Positions 11,161-23,882 of a stretch of 64,000 nt of DNA are shown one piece after another. The notes beneath the pieces were generated by a model. That model was not told where the DNA came from. It worked only from the letters and a program-made list of their open reading frames with translations, and did no database searches. The stretch is from Limonium bicolor (Eukaryota; Streptophyta; Magnoliopsida; Caryophyllales; Plumbaginaceae): positions 460,096,251 to 460,160,250 of the forward strand of contig CM041777.1 in NCBI GenBank assembly GCA_023374045.1, in the 5' to 3' direction. Position 1 is the first letter of the stretch. Each line of letters starts with the position of its first letter. The position numbers and the translations under genes are program-made.

Positions 11161-11775
11161 CACTAGTAGAAAAAAACGTTTTATAACACGGTTGTTTTCC
11201 TGTATATAACACGGTTATCAAGGGTGTTATATGCTGCGGTGGTATATGTTCTTGATTTTACAACACGGTTGATAACCGTGTTATATTCATGTTTTACAAC
11301 ACGGTTTTTTATACCCAAACCGTGTTATAAATATGCTAACCACGCTACTTTTTTGCGCCAAAATAGTTTATAACACGGTTCATGCTTAAAAACCGTGTTA
11401 TAAAGTCTAGTTTTACAACACGGTTACATGACAACCGTGTTATAAAACCATTTTACAACGCGGTTTTTTCAGCAAACCGTGTTATAAAAACCTTTTCATA
11501 CGAAGATTTCAAGGCGTTTTATAACACGGTTCATTCTAAAAACCGTGTTATAAAGCCCATTTTACAACTCGGTTTTAAGCAAACCGTGTTATAAAACCTT
11601 TTCATACGAAGATTCAAGGCGTTTTATAACACGGGTCATTCTAAAAACCGTGTTATAAAGTCTAGTTTTATAACACGGTTTGTCATGTAACCGTGTTATA
11701 AAGTGGTTTCCCGCAATATACGAAGTTATTTTATAACACGGTTATATATACAACCGTGTTATAAATCTTGTTTTT
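11161..11775 (+). repeat. Left terminal and subterminal repeat region of the CACTA element
   Basis: About two dozen copies of TTATAACACGGTT or its complement AACCGTGTTATAA, often paired as short hairpins with a 6-12 base loop. Spacing is irregular (roughly 15-45 bp). In En/Spm such subterminal motifs bind TNPA; the same role is inferred. The right-end counterpart is at 23883-24497. Confidence 0.9.
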
Positions 11776-12639
11776 TTTTAATATTTTTTCTGTTTTGTTA
11801 TACTGCTTCACAAACTACAATTAACAACCAATCCTGTCTATTACACATGACACATTCAATGTGTACAGCCACACCAGCTTTCAAAAGAGCCACTGAATTC
11901 ATTTGCCATATATATACACTTTGTAACATTCACCAAATTCGGCAATCGATCTCTTGTACAAGTACTACAAAAAGAATTACCACCTACTCTATACTAAGAG
12001 CAATCCAAAAGTGTCAGTTCCTCTTTTATAATGTCCACTTCTTGTAAGTGTTACTGTCCACAAGATTGTCAAACCAGTCATACGCCTAATATTTAAAAAA
12101 ACAATAGAAATATTAAAACAAGTTTATATAGTTAATAAGTGTTGAAGAAAGAAACAAAAATAGTACTACACTTACATACCTGCCCGCTAGAGCTGTGTAA
12201 TAAAATACTGTGTCATTAAATACTGTGCCAATTCTTCTCTCACGAAGCCAAGGTCCTTCGTAGTGTAAGTACAGCCAACATTGTGAAAGTATTCATATAC
12301 CTAATATATGAAACAATAGAGATATTAGAACAAGATTGATATCTAAGAAGTGTTCCTTAATCATAAGCAGCTTAGTAGTATATGAGTGAAATGGTCAAAT
12401 AATAGCTGGACTATGGGTATTTGAGGGTGTTTTCAGTAGATTTGTGAAAATATAAACTGAAATCAGTGATGAAAGTCTTGTATTTTCCTAAACAGTGACA
12501 AATGCAGACATCTGGAAGAATTTGTAAATTCAGCAGAGAAGATGATTCCTAAGCCCTATTCCAGAATAGACACAAATCTCCAATGTAACAGCATACGCGA
12601 AAGTTGAAATAAAATGGGGGAGCTAAAAGCAAAAACCGC

Positions 12640-14080
12640 TAAAAAACAATGTTCAGATCTGAAAAATGTATTAGGCAGACATCCCACCCCATTATTAATT
12701 CCAAGGTCCCAGAACTTGTGAACATTATGCACCAGAATTGGCTTATAGAAACAGGATCTTTATAGAATTGGCTTATGCAGAACATAAGGCTTATTAAAAA
12801 TCTAGTTCTTCTCACACAAGCCAACTGAAGTCCACAATTATGACATTGAAAGAGATAAAGCTATCACATGTAGTATCACAGATTTCTAATTACCATTCCT
12901 TTTCAAACAAAAAGTAATATTCCTAAATCTAACATCTGAGAAATTCTACATTTTTATCACCAGCCAGAAAAATGAATCCTTCTATTGTTTTCCTTAAACA
13001 TTAAAGAATTTCCCATCTTGACAAAGGATGTCATGATACACCAAATACATGACACCGAAATAAGACTGATCGAATACACCAACCCTCAAAGCCAGGTAAC
13101 CTAAGTCTTACACTTTCACTTAAGCAAAGTAGATGCCTTCAATAAGTAATCTTCAAATCCACAACTTAATTTGATGAACAGTCACTCGGTTACTCAATAT
13201 GAAATCAATTACTGAAAGGACGGAACTGAAAAGCCATATGTCCCAAATATTACCTCTATCCCCTGAGTGAAAGGCCATAGTATGTTTACTCAGTTAACGT
13301 ATAAAAAGTTGCAAACTGATAGGAATGCCGATATCAAGCCACCAATGATGGAAGACGCATTTATCAAAGCCAAGCATTTGGCAACCCTCTAATAATCATC
13401 ACCTCAGAGGAGGCTCCAATGAGCATGACACCATCTGATAGTAGAAAACCACCAAGACACTTCACAAACTCTGACATATATCAAGCAAGGCAGACCATCA
13501 ATGTGCTTTACCGCTGCTAAAAGGGCATGTCTTATACCAAACCGCTTAATTTATCATTTGATCTACAGCTCAACTCCAGTCTTCTATCTATAACTCCATT
13601 ATAATAACCCTCAACTTTTATCCCCACACCAACGAAGTTTACAGTAATGATCGAGTATCTCTCAGCTTTTTTTTGGCTGTTTGTTTTGGCTGTTTTATGT
13701 GTAGTATCTTATTGGAGGAGAAGACAAGACCCACCTAAAAATGTTGTTGAGTATACAAAAAATATAAAATTGAAATAGAGGAGGGGAACGAAGGTTATAA
13801 GACAACAAAGAGGCTTTTCATGGACACTAATCAACTATTGAGCATTTACACGGATCATGCTACACAGAGTCTTCAGAAACCATGTGACCTTCACGTTTCC
13901 ATCTATAATTGTATCATAATGCTGTAAGTAACTAGACCCTCCAATTGAATTCTCAATGATAAAAGACACTTGCAAACCATATTAAATCCTCGTCCGCATT
14001 TCATAATCTCTTGCCATCACTTACAGGTCTCCTCTTTCTCAATTTGATCAAACATAGATAGTAGAAAAAACCAAAATCCA
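12640..14080. other. Non-coding stretch of the left CACTA arm
   Basis: Most of this stretch (about 12785-14080) has no counterpart in the right arm. I see no recognisable protein domain, RNA gene or repeat in it. It lies between the ULP1 remnant and the terminus, so it may be 3' untranslated or intron sequence. Confidence 0.5.
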
Positions 14081-14269
14081 TCACATCGGATTAAAAAGGT
14101 AGCAGCAAAATCACTTTTAGTAGCAGCAAAATCAAATGACAAGAGTAAATTCATTACGACAATTATCTAGAGAATAGAACACGTAAACTCATGTGTGAAG
14201 TATCGAGCAAATCGTAACAAACAAAAACTAAACTATAAACAAATAACATAATACCACACTTTACGTACC

Positions 14270-15290
14270 GCGTCATCACTTTTAGTAAAATTGAGGTGTA
14301 TGTTGGTGCAGAAGTCATACATGTACCTCATCACAAAATAGCCACATCTCACACAATCCATTTGGCGAGGACACTAACAACACAATATATAGCGGTGGAT
14401 CAGAAATTAAATATATTCAAACAGCATACTAAAGTGACAACATATAATGCAGAACAAACATTCATACTTCGAAGTGACGGATCTTCAAGTCAATACTACT
14501 GGGATTATCATCATCACCAAGTCTAACCTTCTTATAAGAGCTGTAGAATAATGATTAGACAATTATATGTCATTTTTGTAAACGTAAAATCAAGAACTTA
14601 AATTGACAATTTAGCAAATAACTCACTGTACTATCTGGTTCAAAATTTTAATCTTAGTAGCATCTCTTCCCATCGGATCAAGCACGAACAAGGTGGATGT
14701 ATTCATAGAGATAATAAGCATGACCCAATGATTGCTAGCATGTATAAGACGTCAAACATATTAGTCCATAACTTACACATACAATCAACAATTTGATTTT
14801 AGTAAGATTATTTTGATACTTACACTACATGGTGCGGGATGAAAACAAAATTGCTGCGCTTTGCTTTCGCTGCCAACAATCCACGGTGAAGATATGACAC
14901 AAATGCTTTCCGTTCTAGTTTTGCCTGATCGAACGATGTCAACTGGGGGCACAAGAAAGTGATCACTTTCGCCAATCCAGCTCTTTTGCAAATCGAGTTT
15001 GAGCAGATACTTCATCAAAAATTAAAAATAATTAATTCATATAAATTATAATATAGAAAATAAAACATAACATAAATACTTACACTTCATAAGCTTGGAT
15101 GATAGATACATTGACATGTTGCCATCGCATCACTTCTGTAATGTCTTCAAAACCGATGGAGACACCCATATCCTCCTCATAATGGAATACCTGCTTGGAA
15201 GCTTCAGACTTATGCTTGTTTTGTCACTTGGCATTTGCATGATCTTGTCATAAAGCATCTTCATGTGCTTACTTAACTTCATATACAAAG
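14270..15290 (-). pseudogene. ULP1-like cysteine protease (peptidase C48) gene carried by the CACTA, left copy
   Basis: Read on the minus strand with intron-like gaps, conserved blocks appear in order. First is a region ending SESDHFLVPP-like (near 14950). Then comes SNHWVMLIISM, with the catalytic His in HW, and LFVLDPMGRD, with the catalytic Asp (near 14650-14740). Last is CPRQMDCVRCGYFVMRYMYDF near 14290-14380, where Gln and the Cys of the CGYFVMRYM block fit the active-site Gln-Cys of the family. AG and GT dinucleotides border several blocks. The domain family cleaves SUMO conjugates in cells, and plant transposons often carry such C48 domains. Whether this copy is translated is unclear; at least one block has a frame change. 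Confidence 0.72.
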
Positions 15291-15447
15291 CTTCTGAACC
15301 AACAACTTCCTCTTACGGTCTACCACCTTTTGCGTTTCGATCAAACGCTTCTATCACATTTACACATAATTTAAGATGAGTACGTAATGGAGTAAAACTC
15401 TAAAAACTAAACTTCAAAACATGTGTCATAAATCTAGTAAGGGTTAC

Positions 15448-16215
15448 CTTCATTATGACCTTCTGTTTTGAAAGCTTCGGGGGCAAATATTGTGGAACCT
15501 ACACATATTAAAATAAAAGTTAGAATAGATTATTAGTTAGACCAATTTAAAATGAAACAAAATATCAAGCAATTTTAAGAAATTGTCACCTTCGCTATGA
15601 CCTTCTGTTTTTTCGTCAAAGGCTCCTCTTGTGTAACCTACACATATTAAAATAAGTTATAATAGATTGTTATTAACCAATTAAAAATGAAACAATATAT
15701 CAAGCAGTTTAAGAATTGTCACCTTCGCTATGACTTCTGTTTTTTCGTCAAAGGCTCCTCTTGTGTAACCTACACATATTAAAATAAAAGTTATAATAGA
15801 TTGTTAATTAAACCAATTACTTTTAAAAATGAAACAATATATCAAGCAGTTTAAGAAATTGTCACCTTCGCTATGACCTTCTGTTTTTTCGTCAAAGGTC
15901 CTCTTGTGTAACCTACACATATTAAAATAAAAGTTATAATAGATTGTTAATTAAACCAATTAAAAATGAAACATATATCAAGCAGTTTTAAGAAATTGTC
16001 ACCTTCGCTATGACCTTCTGTTTTTTCGTCAAAGGCTCCTTGTGTAACCTACTCATATAAAATAAAAGTTATAATAGATTATTAGTTAGACCAATTAAAA
16101 ATGAAACAAATATCAAGCAGTTTTACGAAATTGCCACCTTCGCTATGACCTTCTGTTTTTCCATCAAAGGCTCCTCTTGTGTCTCCTCTTGTGTCTCCTA
16201 CTCATATAAAAATAA
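15448..16215 (-). repeat. Six tandem repeats of about 135 bp, each holding one 48-51-bp exon-like segment
   Basis: Units start near 15448, 15590, 15722, 15865, 16002 and 16137. On the minus strand each has an AG acceptor, a short open segment (for example 15590-15637, 16 codons, VTQEEPLTKKQKVIAK; the first, 15448-15498, 17 codons) and a GT donor, then an AT-rich spacer. Intact units are phase-neutral, so adding units would lengthen the protein by a Lys-rich repeat. Some units have one-base indels that break the frame. The block is absent from the right arm. Confidence 0.8.
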
Positions 16216-16739
16216 AAGTTATAATAGATTGTTAATTGAACCGCATATACATGAAACGTATATCATTAAATTTTAAATGACTACCTCCTTTATAAACAAC
16301 AAACTAATGGGCCATGGAATAACAGAAGTTACTGCATCAATTAGTAACCGCATTTCTGTTGTTGGAAGTGGGAGATGCTGATTCTCGTAGCCCTTGATTA
16401 CGCTGTTAACAATAACCTTTGCATAATATTCGGGAGAGGTTTACAGTGAATAGGAGTTTTAGATGAGGACTTCATCACGATGCCATGTGCAACAAATGCT
16501 ACCACTCCATTGATCCACAATCCTAAGTGACAACGTTTATGCTCCTACCCAAATATTTAAAATGAGTTATAATAAAGTCGAGCATAAAACTAAAGTATTT
16601 GAAAAACTTGGTAAACATATAGCAACACATCACATTTGATTTTATACTACAACTAACCTCAAGAGAAGCAAATGGATAAGGATCAGTAGGAGATGAAGTG
16701 GTAATTTGTGTGGAATTGTTGGTTTGGGAGTAGATTGTA

Positions 16740-18046
16740 CTAAACCTCCACTTCGTAGTAATTCCTCAAGCTGACGAAAACGTTCTTCAAGTTGTCTACG
16801 TTCTTCGCGCTCTTCATCAAGGACTCTTCAAGCATCTGAAGATCTCTCCTCGTAACACCTGATGATCGTTTGCCCGTATTTTGGGACACATAACCCTTGC
16901 GAACCTCTCCTCCGAATCCTCTAACTCGGCCGGGATGGTCCTTCTTCCCAAGGGCACGAGTCAGCTTGTCATCATCACTTGGACCATTGTCCTCATCATT
17001 CATGGCGGCCTATTGAACCAATCAAAACCATAAGAATGCAAAGAAATAATTTATGTCTCAGTAGTACAAATTATAAGTTAATGAAAAGGGTTTCATACAA
17101 TTTTTTCAGAAAGAATCGCTGTTTCTTTCACTGGAAAGAACAGCTCCCCAGCAGCATTCATTTTCTGTCGGCCCAACAAATAGCAATCAACCTTGCATGC
17201 CTCATCATCAACCTCAATGAGACTCGAAGTACCATCTTCATTCTTTTTTTTCAGTAGCCCTAGTTCTCTCCATTTCTTAATAGAACCAGTATACCCCTTT
17301 CTTCCCATGTGATGTTGATGGATATTTTTCTCGCGGTTCTCTCTTGCTTGCTTTTGAATTCTCTGCTTACAATGTGGTATAACAAAATAAAAGAGTAAAA
17401 TAAATAGAGTAAAGAAGTGCACAAATTGAAAATTTAACTATTGTTAACTAAAACTACCTTGAAGTCTTCAGATGTGCGAGTAGCAACAAATATGTCCCAA
17501 TCTTGCTTAGTGATGAATCCTTCATACAAACACCATGGATCTACCTTATTTTCCCTTTTCTTTTGTTGCTAATCCATCCCATCACCAACTCATGTCTGAA
17601 CCCTTTGCACGAGAAGCAATCAATGACATAACTGTTTTCTTAGCTTCGTCGGGAATTTGGTATCTATCTCTAACAGCCTGCCACATCAAATCTTTCTTTT
17701 TTTGCTCAACCTGACTCCAGTATTGGTTGATGTTGCAGTTGCTTTTAGCTAAAGTCCCTAGCATACTAGCAAATTCATCCTTCGAGGGACCCGTCGGTCT
17801 AATGTATCTATCCCACAGAAGGTTGGTTTTGTCAGCTTTCTTGATCTTCAAACACCTCGTAGGTCCACGCCCCTTTCGTGGATTTATAATCCGAGGAGTC
17901 ACATGCTCAAATGGTCCCTCCTCAAGACATTTATCTGGAGGAGGTGCATACTCTAATAGTCTCTCCTCAGCACCAATGTTAGACCCAGACTGGTCATGCT
18001 CATCCAGAGAATCAATATCCATGTTTTGTGCCATGTTGATGATCAC
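16740..18046 (-). pseudogene. TNPA-like protein gene of the CACTA element (Transposase_24 type), left copy
   Basis: Exon-like blocks on the minus strand: 18046-17582 starts near MAQNMDIDSLDEHDQSG and includes RKGRGPTRCLKIKK, NQYWSQVEQKKKDLMWQAV and RYQIPDEAKK. It continues through 17570-17460 (KQDWDIFVATRTSEDFK on the minus strand) to about 17380-17093 (ENREKNIHQHHMGRKGYTGS) and then 17003-16740 (Asp/Glu-rich, RGFGGEVRKGYVSQNTG, ending in a coiled-coil-like segment). RGxTxxLKI, a W-rich DNA-binding-like middle and HxMGRKGY are the signature of the Transposase_24 family found as the second gene of plant CACTA elements. The right arm keeps only the first 40 or so codons (21610-21735). Confidence 0.78.
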
Positions 18047-18180
18047 CTGAAGACAAACATAAAATATATCAAATTAGATTGTCTATATCAGAATCATTAC
18101 GAACAAAACAAGTATACTTGACATTACAAATTTGAAAATTGTAGGTTAAGGTACATTATCTAACACGTACACAACAAATA

Positions 18181-18600
18181 TTAGCTTTCAATCCACAATC
18201 CTTCATTGTGGTCAGAGCGTACATAGTCCATCTTGTTATTGTCAGCGTCATTATCCACAATACTTGGAGGTGACCCAATTGACAGTGATGATGCATCGTT
18301 CAACAAATCATACTCATCTTCATCTGTTACATCATTGACTCCAACAATACGTCGTTTTCCTTCTCTAACAATGGACCAATTCGAATCACATGGGTCACTA
18401 ACAAAAAATACTTGTTTTGCCTTAGATGCAACAATAAATGGATCATCAGTTGGAGTAGCTTTACCAAGGTCAACAAGCCTAAAACCGTCAGGGTCTACAC
18501 GACAACCACGTTTGTTATCAGCCCATTTGCACATAAATACACAAATGTCATAGTTCGTATAGTCCAGAACCCAAATATTTTGAATGATACCGTAGTAAGG
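18181..18600 (-). pseudogene. DUF4216 domain, inverted copy in the left arm
   Basis: Minus-strand translation reads YWVLDYTNYDICVFMCKWAD, then NKRGCRVDPDGFRLVDLGKA and KQVFFVSDPCDSNW. This is the DUF4216 signature that follows TNP2 transposases in plant CACTA elements. It is nearly identical to the plus-strand copy at 21050-21480 but keeps Trp where the right copy has an in-frame stop (near 21269). Cut off from TNP2, it cannot be a transposase C-terminus in this orientation. Confidence 0.8.
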
Positions 18601-18689
18601 TTGTTTGGCTGCAATGATACCGTTAGTAGGTGTTGGCTGCCAAAAAACCAGTATACCCTGGAATGTGATCCTTTAAAGTGGAATAAACT

Positions 18690-20640
18690 AATTTTGTTGA
18701 AGCTATTCAACTAAAAAAAAGTACGGATGGATCTGATGTTAGCTTCACGCTGTACTGGAATTACTAAAAGATTCATTCCCGACTCAAAATGAATTGGCCT
18801 GTCTCAACTTACCAGCCAAGAAGTTGTTATGTCCAATGGGAATGGGATACAAAAAGATTCATGCTTGTCCATCCGGGTGTATCTTGTACTGGAAAGAGAA
18901 TGAACATGCGTGTAAATTGTCCCAGTGCGGAGAGTCTCGTTACGTCAGAAAAAGAGAATAATTGGTGGAACTGAAAAATAATTTGGTCCACCAGCCAAGG
19001 TCTTGTGTACTTGCCAATTATCCCGCGTTTGATGCGTCTATTTGCGGTTGAGAATGACGCAAAGAACCTTAGATGGCATGCTAACGAGCTAAAAAAAAAG
19101 ATGGAAAAATGAGGCATCCGGCCGATTCTCCCCAGTGGAGAAATATAGATGAGAAGTACATGGAATTCAGCAAAGAATCAAGAAACTTGCGTCTCGGCCT
19201 CTGTACTGATGGGATGAACCCTTACGGTACTCTAAGCAGTATCCATAGTACTTGGCCAGTGTTGCTAACAATCTACAATCTACCTCCTTGGTTATGCATG
19301 AAACCTAGAAACATTATACTATGTCTTTTAATATCAGGTCCTAAGCAACCTGGACATAACATAGATGTCTTCTTACAGCCACTGATCGAGGACTTGAATT
19401 TCTGTGGCATGAAGGAACAGAGGTGTATGATGCATTTTCTAAAGAAAAATTCACTTTGCGGGCAATGTTATACTGCACTATCAACGATTTTCCTGCGCGT
19501 ACAGTAATCTATCTGGGTATGCTTGCAAAGGATCGAAGGCATGTCCTATATGTGAGGATGATACAGTTGATATCCGTTTGAAACATTGTGGAAAAATGTG
19601 TACATGGGTCATCGAAGGATGCTTCCACAAGGGCACAAATATCGAAGCGAAAACGAGAGTTTGATGGTAACACCGAACATCGTCTTGTACGAAGACCACT
19701 CACTGGTGTTCAGGTCTATGATCGGGTGAAGGATATTATAAACCACTTTGGTCCTCCATTGAAGCGGGCTAAGACTAATATGTGGAAGAAAAAATCAATA
19801 TTTTGGAGTTGGAGTACTGGAAAGATCTACAAGTCAGACATTGTATCGATGGAATGCACATAGAGAAAAATGTGGGTGAAAGTCTGTCTGCGACATTGCT
19901 TAACATGAAGGGAAAGTCCAAAGACCACATCAAGGCCAGAAAAGATATGAAAGAATTGGGGATACGGGTAGAACTTCATCCGCAAGAGCGTGGAAAGTAC
20001 ATATTTGCCTCCTGCTTGTCACACTTTGTCTAAGCAAGAGAAACAAATTGTTTGTGAGTGTCTTCGCAACATTAAGGTTCCTACAGGTTACTCTTCCAAC
20101 ATAAGAAGTCTTGTATCCATGTCCGATCTCAAACTGATTGGAATGAAGTCTCATGATTATCGAGTGTTGTTGCATGAGTTCTTGCCGATTGCAATCCGTG
20201 GTATATTGCCACCAAATGTACGGAGAACAATCCAACACCTATGTTTTTTTTTCAAAGCCATTTCTGCTAAGGTTCTAGATGTGGAAACATTGGATAAAAT
20301 ACAGCAGATGTTGTAGTGACACTATGTGAGCTGGAGATGTACTTTCCCCCTTCGTTCTTTGATATTATGGTGCACCTAGTTGTTCATTTAGTGGGAGAAA
20401 TTAAGTAGTGTGGTCCTCTGTATCTTCGATATATGTATCCATTTGAAAGATATATGGGTGTCCTTAAAAAGAAAATGAAGAATCGGCGCCGCCCTGAGGG
20501 AAGCATCATTGAAGGGGTCACATCAGAGGAAGTGGTGGACTTTTGCACGAATTACCTAGATGGTGTTAAGTCTATTGGTCTTCCAACATCTAGGCATGAG
20601 GGAGACTCGAGGGAGTAGGTATTTTAGGGAAAAAAAAGAT
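18690..20640 (+). pseudogene. TNP2 (Transposase_21) CACTA transposase core with DUF4218 region, degraded
   Basis: Blocks in order on the plus strand: CILYWKENEHACKLSQCGES with its Cys pair near 18880-18930; RHPADSPQW (19112); LGLCTDGMNPYGTLSS and YNLPPWLCMK (19190-19310); SGPKQPGHNIDVFLQPLIED (19340-19400); VYMGHRRMLPQGHK in another frame (19597-19640); LELEYWKDLQVRH and GMHIEKNVGESLSATLLNMK (19800-19910); then a DUF4218-like end (LKLIGMKSHDYRVLLHEFLP, 20130-20190; LYLRYMYPFERYMGVLKKKM, 20420-20480). These match the TnpD transposase of En/Spm elements. The frame changes repeatedly and stops occur (19505, 20405), so it is inactive. It lies in the unpaired centre between the two inverted arms and is 5'-truncated. 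Confidence 0.85.
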
Positions 20641-21480
20641 TAGAGTCAGCCTTGAAATGTTGAACAAAGCACATTTACTTGTGATGCAACATATGTTGCG
20701 CTTTGAACCATACTTTGAGCAGTATTTTACTATTTTAAAAGAAAGATATCCCACAAGGGGTGAAAGATGGTTAGATAAGGAGCATAACCGAACATTTTCT
20801 CAATGGTTGAAGGAAAAGTGCTAGCAGATGAATCTGATGATTCATCAGAGAGGTGCAGTGGTTGGCACTTGGGCCAAATGTTGATGTTTTGTCTTTTGAA
20901 GGATATGATATTAATGGCTACACATTTTATACAGAGCGTCAAGATCAAAAGTCAGTTAATCAAAACAGTGGTGTCAGTGTTATTGCATCCTTGGATTCTT
21001 ATGGTAATACCAATGATCGTGGTCGTGAACCAGCCAAACAACCTACTTTACTACGGTATCATTCAAAATATTGGGTTCTGGACTATACGAACTATGACAT
21101 TTGTGTATTTATGTGCAAATGGGCTGATAACAAACGTGGTTGTCGTGTAGACCCTGACGGTTTTAGGCTTGTTGACCTTGGTAAAGCTACTCCAACTGAT
21201 GATCCATTTATTGTTGCATCTAAGGCAAAACAAGTATTTTTTGTTAGTGACCCATGTGATTCGAATTAGTCCATTGTTAGAGAAGGAAAACGATGTATTG
21301 TTGGAGTCAATGATGTAACAGATGAAGATGAGTATGATCTGTTGAACGATGCATCATCACTGTCAATTGGGTCACCTCCAAGTATTGTGGATAATGACGC
21401 TGACAATAACAGATGGACTATGTACGCTCTGACCACAATGAAGGATTGTGGATTGAAAGCTAATATTTGTTGTGTACGTG
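20641..21480 (+). pseudogene. TNP2 C-terminal region with DUF4216, right copy
   Basis: This continues the transposase with LEMLNKAHLLVMQHMLRFEP and LKERYPTRGERWLDKEHN, then DUF4216 from about 21060 (YWVLDYTNYDICVF, CKWADNKRGCRVDPDGFRLV). A frame shift near 20850 and a TAG at about 21267-21269 break it. From about 21032 onward it is the inverted duplicate of the left arm. Confidence 0.8.
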
Positions 21481-21606
21481 TTAGATAATGTACCTTAACC
21501 TACAATTTTCAAATTTGTAATGTCAAGTATACTTATTTTGTTCGTAATGATTCTGATATAGACAATCTAATTTGATATATTTTATGTTTGTCTTCAGGTG
21601 ATCATC

Positions 21607-22760
21607 AACATGGCACAAAACATGGATATTGATTCTCTGGATGAGCATGACCAGTCTGGGTCTAACATTGGTGCTGAGGAGAGAATATTAGAGTATGCAC
21701 CTCCTCCAGATAAATGTCTTGAGGAGGGACCATTTATACGAAGTTAAGTAAGCACATGAAGATGCTTTATGACAAGATCATGCCAATGCCAAGTGACATA
21801 ACAAACATAAGTCTGAAGCTTCCAAGCAGGATATTCCATTATGAGGAGGATATGGGTGTCTCAATCGGTTTTTGAAGACATTACAGAAGTGATGCGATGG
21901 CAACATGTCAATGTATCTATCATCCAAGCTTATGAAGTGTAAGTATTTATGTTATGTTTTATTTTCTATATTATAAATTTATATGAATTATTATTTTTAA
22001 TTTTGATGAAGTATCTGCTCAAACTCGATTTGCAAAAGAGCTGGATTGGCGAAAGTGATCACTTTCTTGTGCCCCCAGTTGACATCGTTCGATAAGGCAA
22101 AACTAGAACGGAAAGCATTTGTGTCATATCTTCACCGTGGATTGTTGGCAGCGAAAGCAAAGCGCAGCAATTTTGTTTTCATCCCGCACCATGTAGTGTA
22201 AGTATCAAAATAATCTTACTAAAATCAAACTTGTTGATTGTATGTGTAAGTTATGGACTAATATGTATGACGTCTTATACATGCTAGCAATCATTGGGTC
22301 ATGCTTATTATCTCTATGAATACATCCACCTTGTTCGTGCTTGATCCGATGGGAAGAGCTGCTACTAAGATTGAAATTTGAACCAGATAGTACAGTGAGT
22401 TATTTGCTAAATTGTCAATTTAAGTTCTTGATTTTACCTTTACAAAAATGACATATAATTGTCTAATCATTATTCTACAGGTCTTATAAGAAGGTTAGAC
22501 TTGGTGATGATGATAATCCCAGTAGTATTGACTTGAAGATCCGTCACTTCGAAGTATGAATGTTTGTTCTGCATTATATGTTGTCACTTTAGTATGCTGT
22601 TTGAATATATTTAATTTCTGATCCACCGCTATATATTTGTTGTTAGTGTCCTCGCCAAATGGATTGTGTGAGATGTGGCTATTTTGTGATGAGGTACATG
22701 TATGACTTCTGCACCAACATACACCTCAATTTTACTAAAAGTGATGACGCGGTACGTAAA
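21607..22760 (+). pseudogene. Residual TNPA start fused to ULP1-like protease, right copy
   Basis: The TNPA-like start (MAQNMDIDSLDEHDQSG) runs to about 21735, then joins sequence corresponding to the ULP1 gene (SKHMKMLYDKIMPMPSDIT, 21745-21800). Downstream blocks are LDLQKSWIGESDHFLVPPVD (22020-22090), SNHWVMLIISMNTSTLFVLD (22290-22345) and RQMDCVRCGYFVMRYMYDF (22655-22705), with His, Asp and Cys positions kept. A one-base change after VDIV near 22095 and other shifts are present. Intron-like gaps with GT/AG borders match the left copy. Confidence 0.68.
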
Positions 22761-23882
22761 GTGTGGTATTATGTTATTGTTTATAGTTTAGTTTTTGTTT
22801 GTTACGATTTGCTCGATACTTCACACATGAGTTTACGTGTTCTATTCTCTAGATAATTGTCGTAATGAATTTACTCTTGTCATTTGATTTTGCTGCTATA
22901 CTAAAAGTGATTTTGCTGCTACCTTTTTAATCCGATGTTGCTTGGTTTCATGTGAATGTTCCACCCATGTGTATAAGCCAATTCTATAAAGATCCTGTTT
23001 CTATAAGCCAATTCTGGTGCATAATGTTCACAAGTTCTGGGACCTTGGAATTAATAATGGGGTGGGATGTCTGCCTAATACATTTTTTCAGATCTGAACA
23101 TTGTTTTTTAGCGGTTTTTGCTTTTAGCTCCCCCATTTTATTTCAACTTTCGCGTATGCTGTTACATTGGAGATTTGTGTCTATTCTGGAATACTGCTTA
23201 TATTTTCACAAATCTACTGAAAACACCCTCAAATACCCATAGTCCAGCTATTATTTGACCATTTCACTCATATACTACTAAGCTGCTTATGATTAAGGAA
23301 CACTTCTTAGATATCAATCTTGTTCTAATATCTCTATTGTTTCATATATTAGGTATATGAATACTTTCACAATGTTGGATGTACTTACACTACGAAGGAC
23401 CTTGACTTCGTGAGAGAAGAATTGGCACAAATTTATGACACAGTATTTTATTACACAGCTCTAGCGGGCAGGTATGTAAAGTGTAGTACCATTTTGTTTC
23501 TTTTTTCAACACTTATTAACTATATAAACTTGTTTTAATATTTCTATTGTTTTTAAATATTAGGCGTATGACTGGTTTGACAATCTTGTGGACAGCAACA
23601 CTTACAACGAAGTGGACATTATAAAAGAGGAACTGCCACTTTTGGATTGCTCTTAGTATAGAGTAGGTGGTAATTCTTTTTGTAGTACTTGTACAAGAGA
23701 TCGATTGCTGAATTTGGTGAATGTTACAAAGTGTATATATATGGCAAATGAATTCAGTGGCTCTTTTGAAAGCTGGTGTGGCTGTACACATTGATGTGTC
23801 ATGTGTAATAGACAGGATTGGTTGTTAATTGTAGTTTGTGAAGCAGTATAACAAAACAGAAAAAATATTAAAAAAAAAAACA

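Larger units (their letters stand above)
11161..18612 (-). repeat. Left inverted arm of the CACTA element (longer copy)
   Basis: Read on the minus strand, this arm repeats the right arm: DUF4216, TNPA-like, ULP1, 3' terminus. Matching inner edges are near 18612 (GTTGTTTGGCTG) and 21032 (CAGCCAAACAAC). The arm is about 7.45 kb against 3.47 kb on the right. The difference is two blocks present only here: about 15290-17915 (TNPA exons and the mini-exon repeats) and about 12785-14080. Confidence 0.88.

Noticed and set aside
11161..11775. Regularly spaced short palindromic repeats resembling a CRISPR array
   Set aside because: Spacing is irregular, both orientations are mixed, the mirror copy sits at the other end of a CACTA element, and the genome is eukaryotic. 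They are transposon subterminal repeats.
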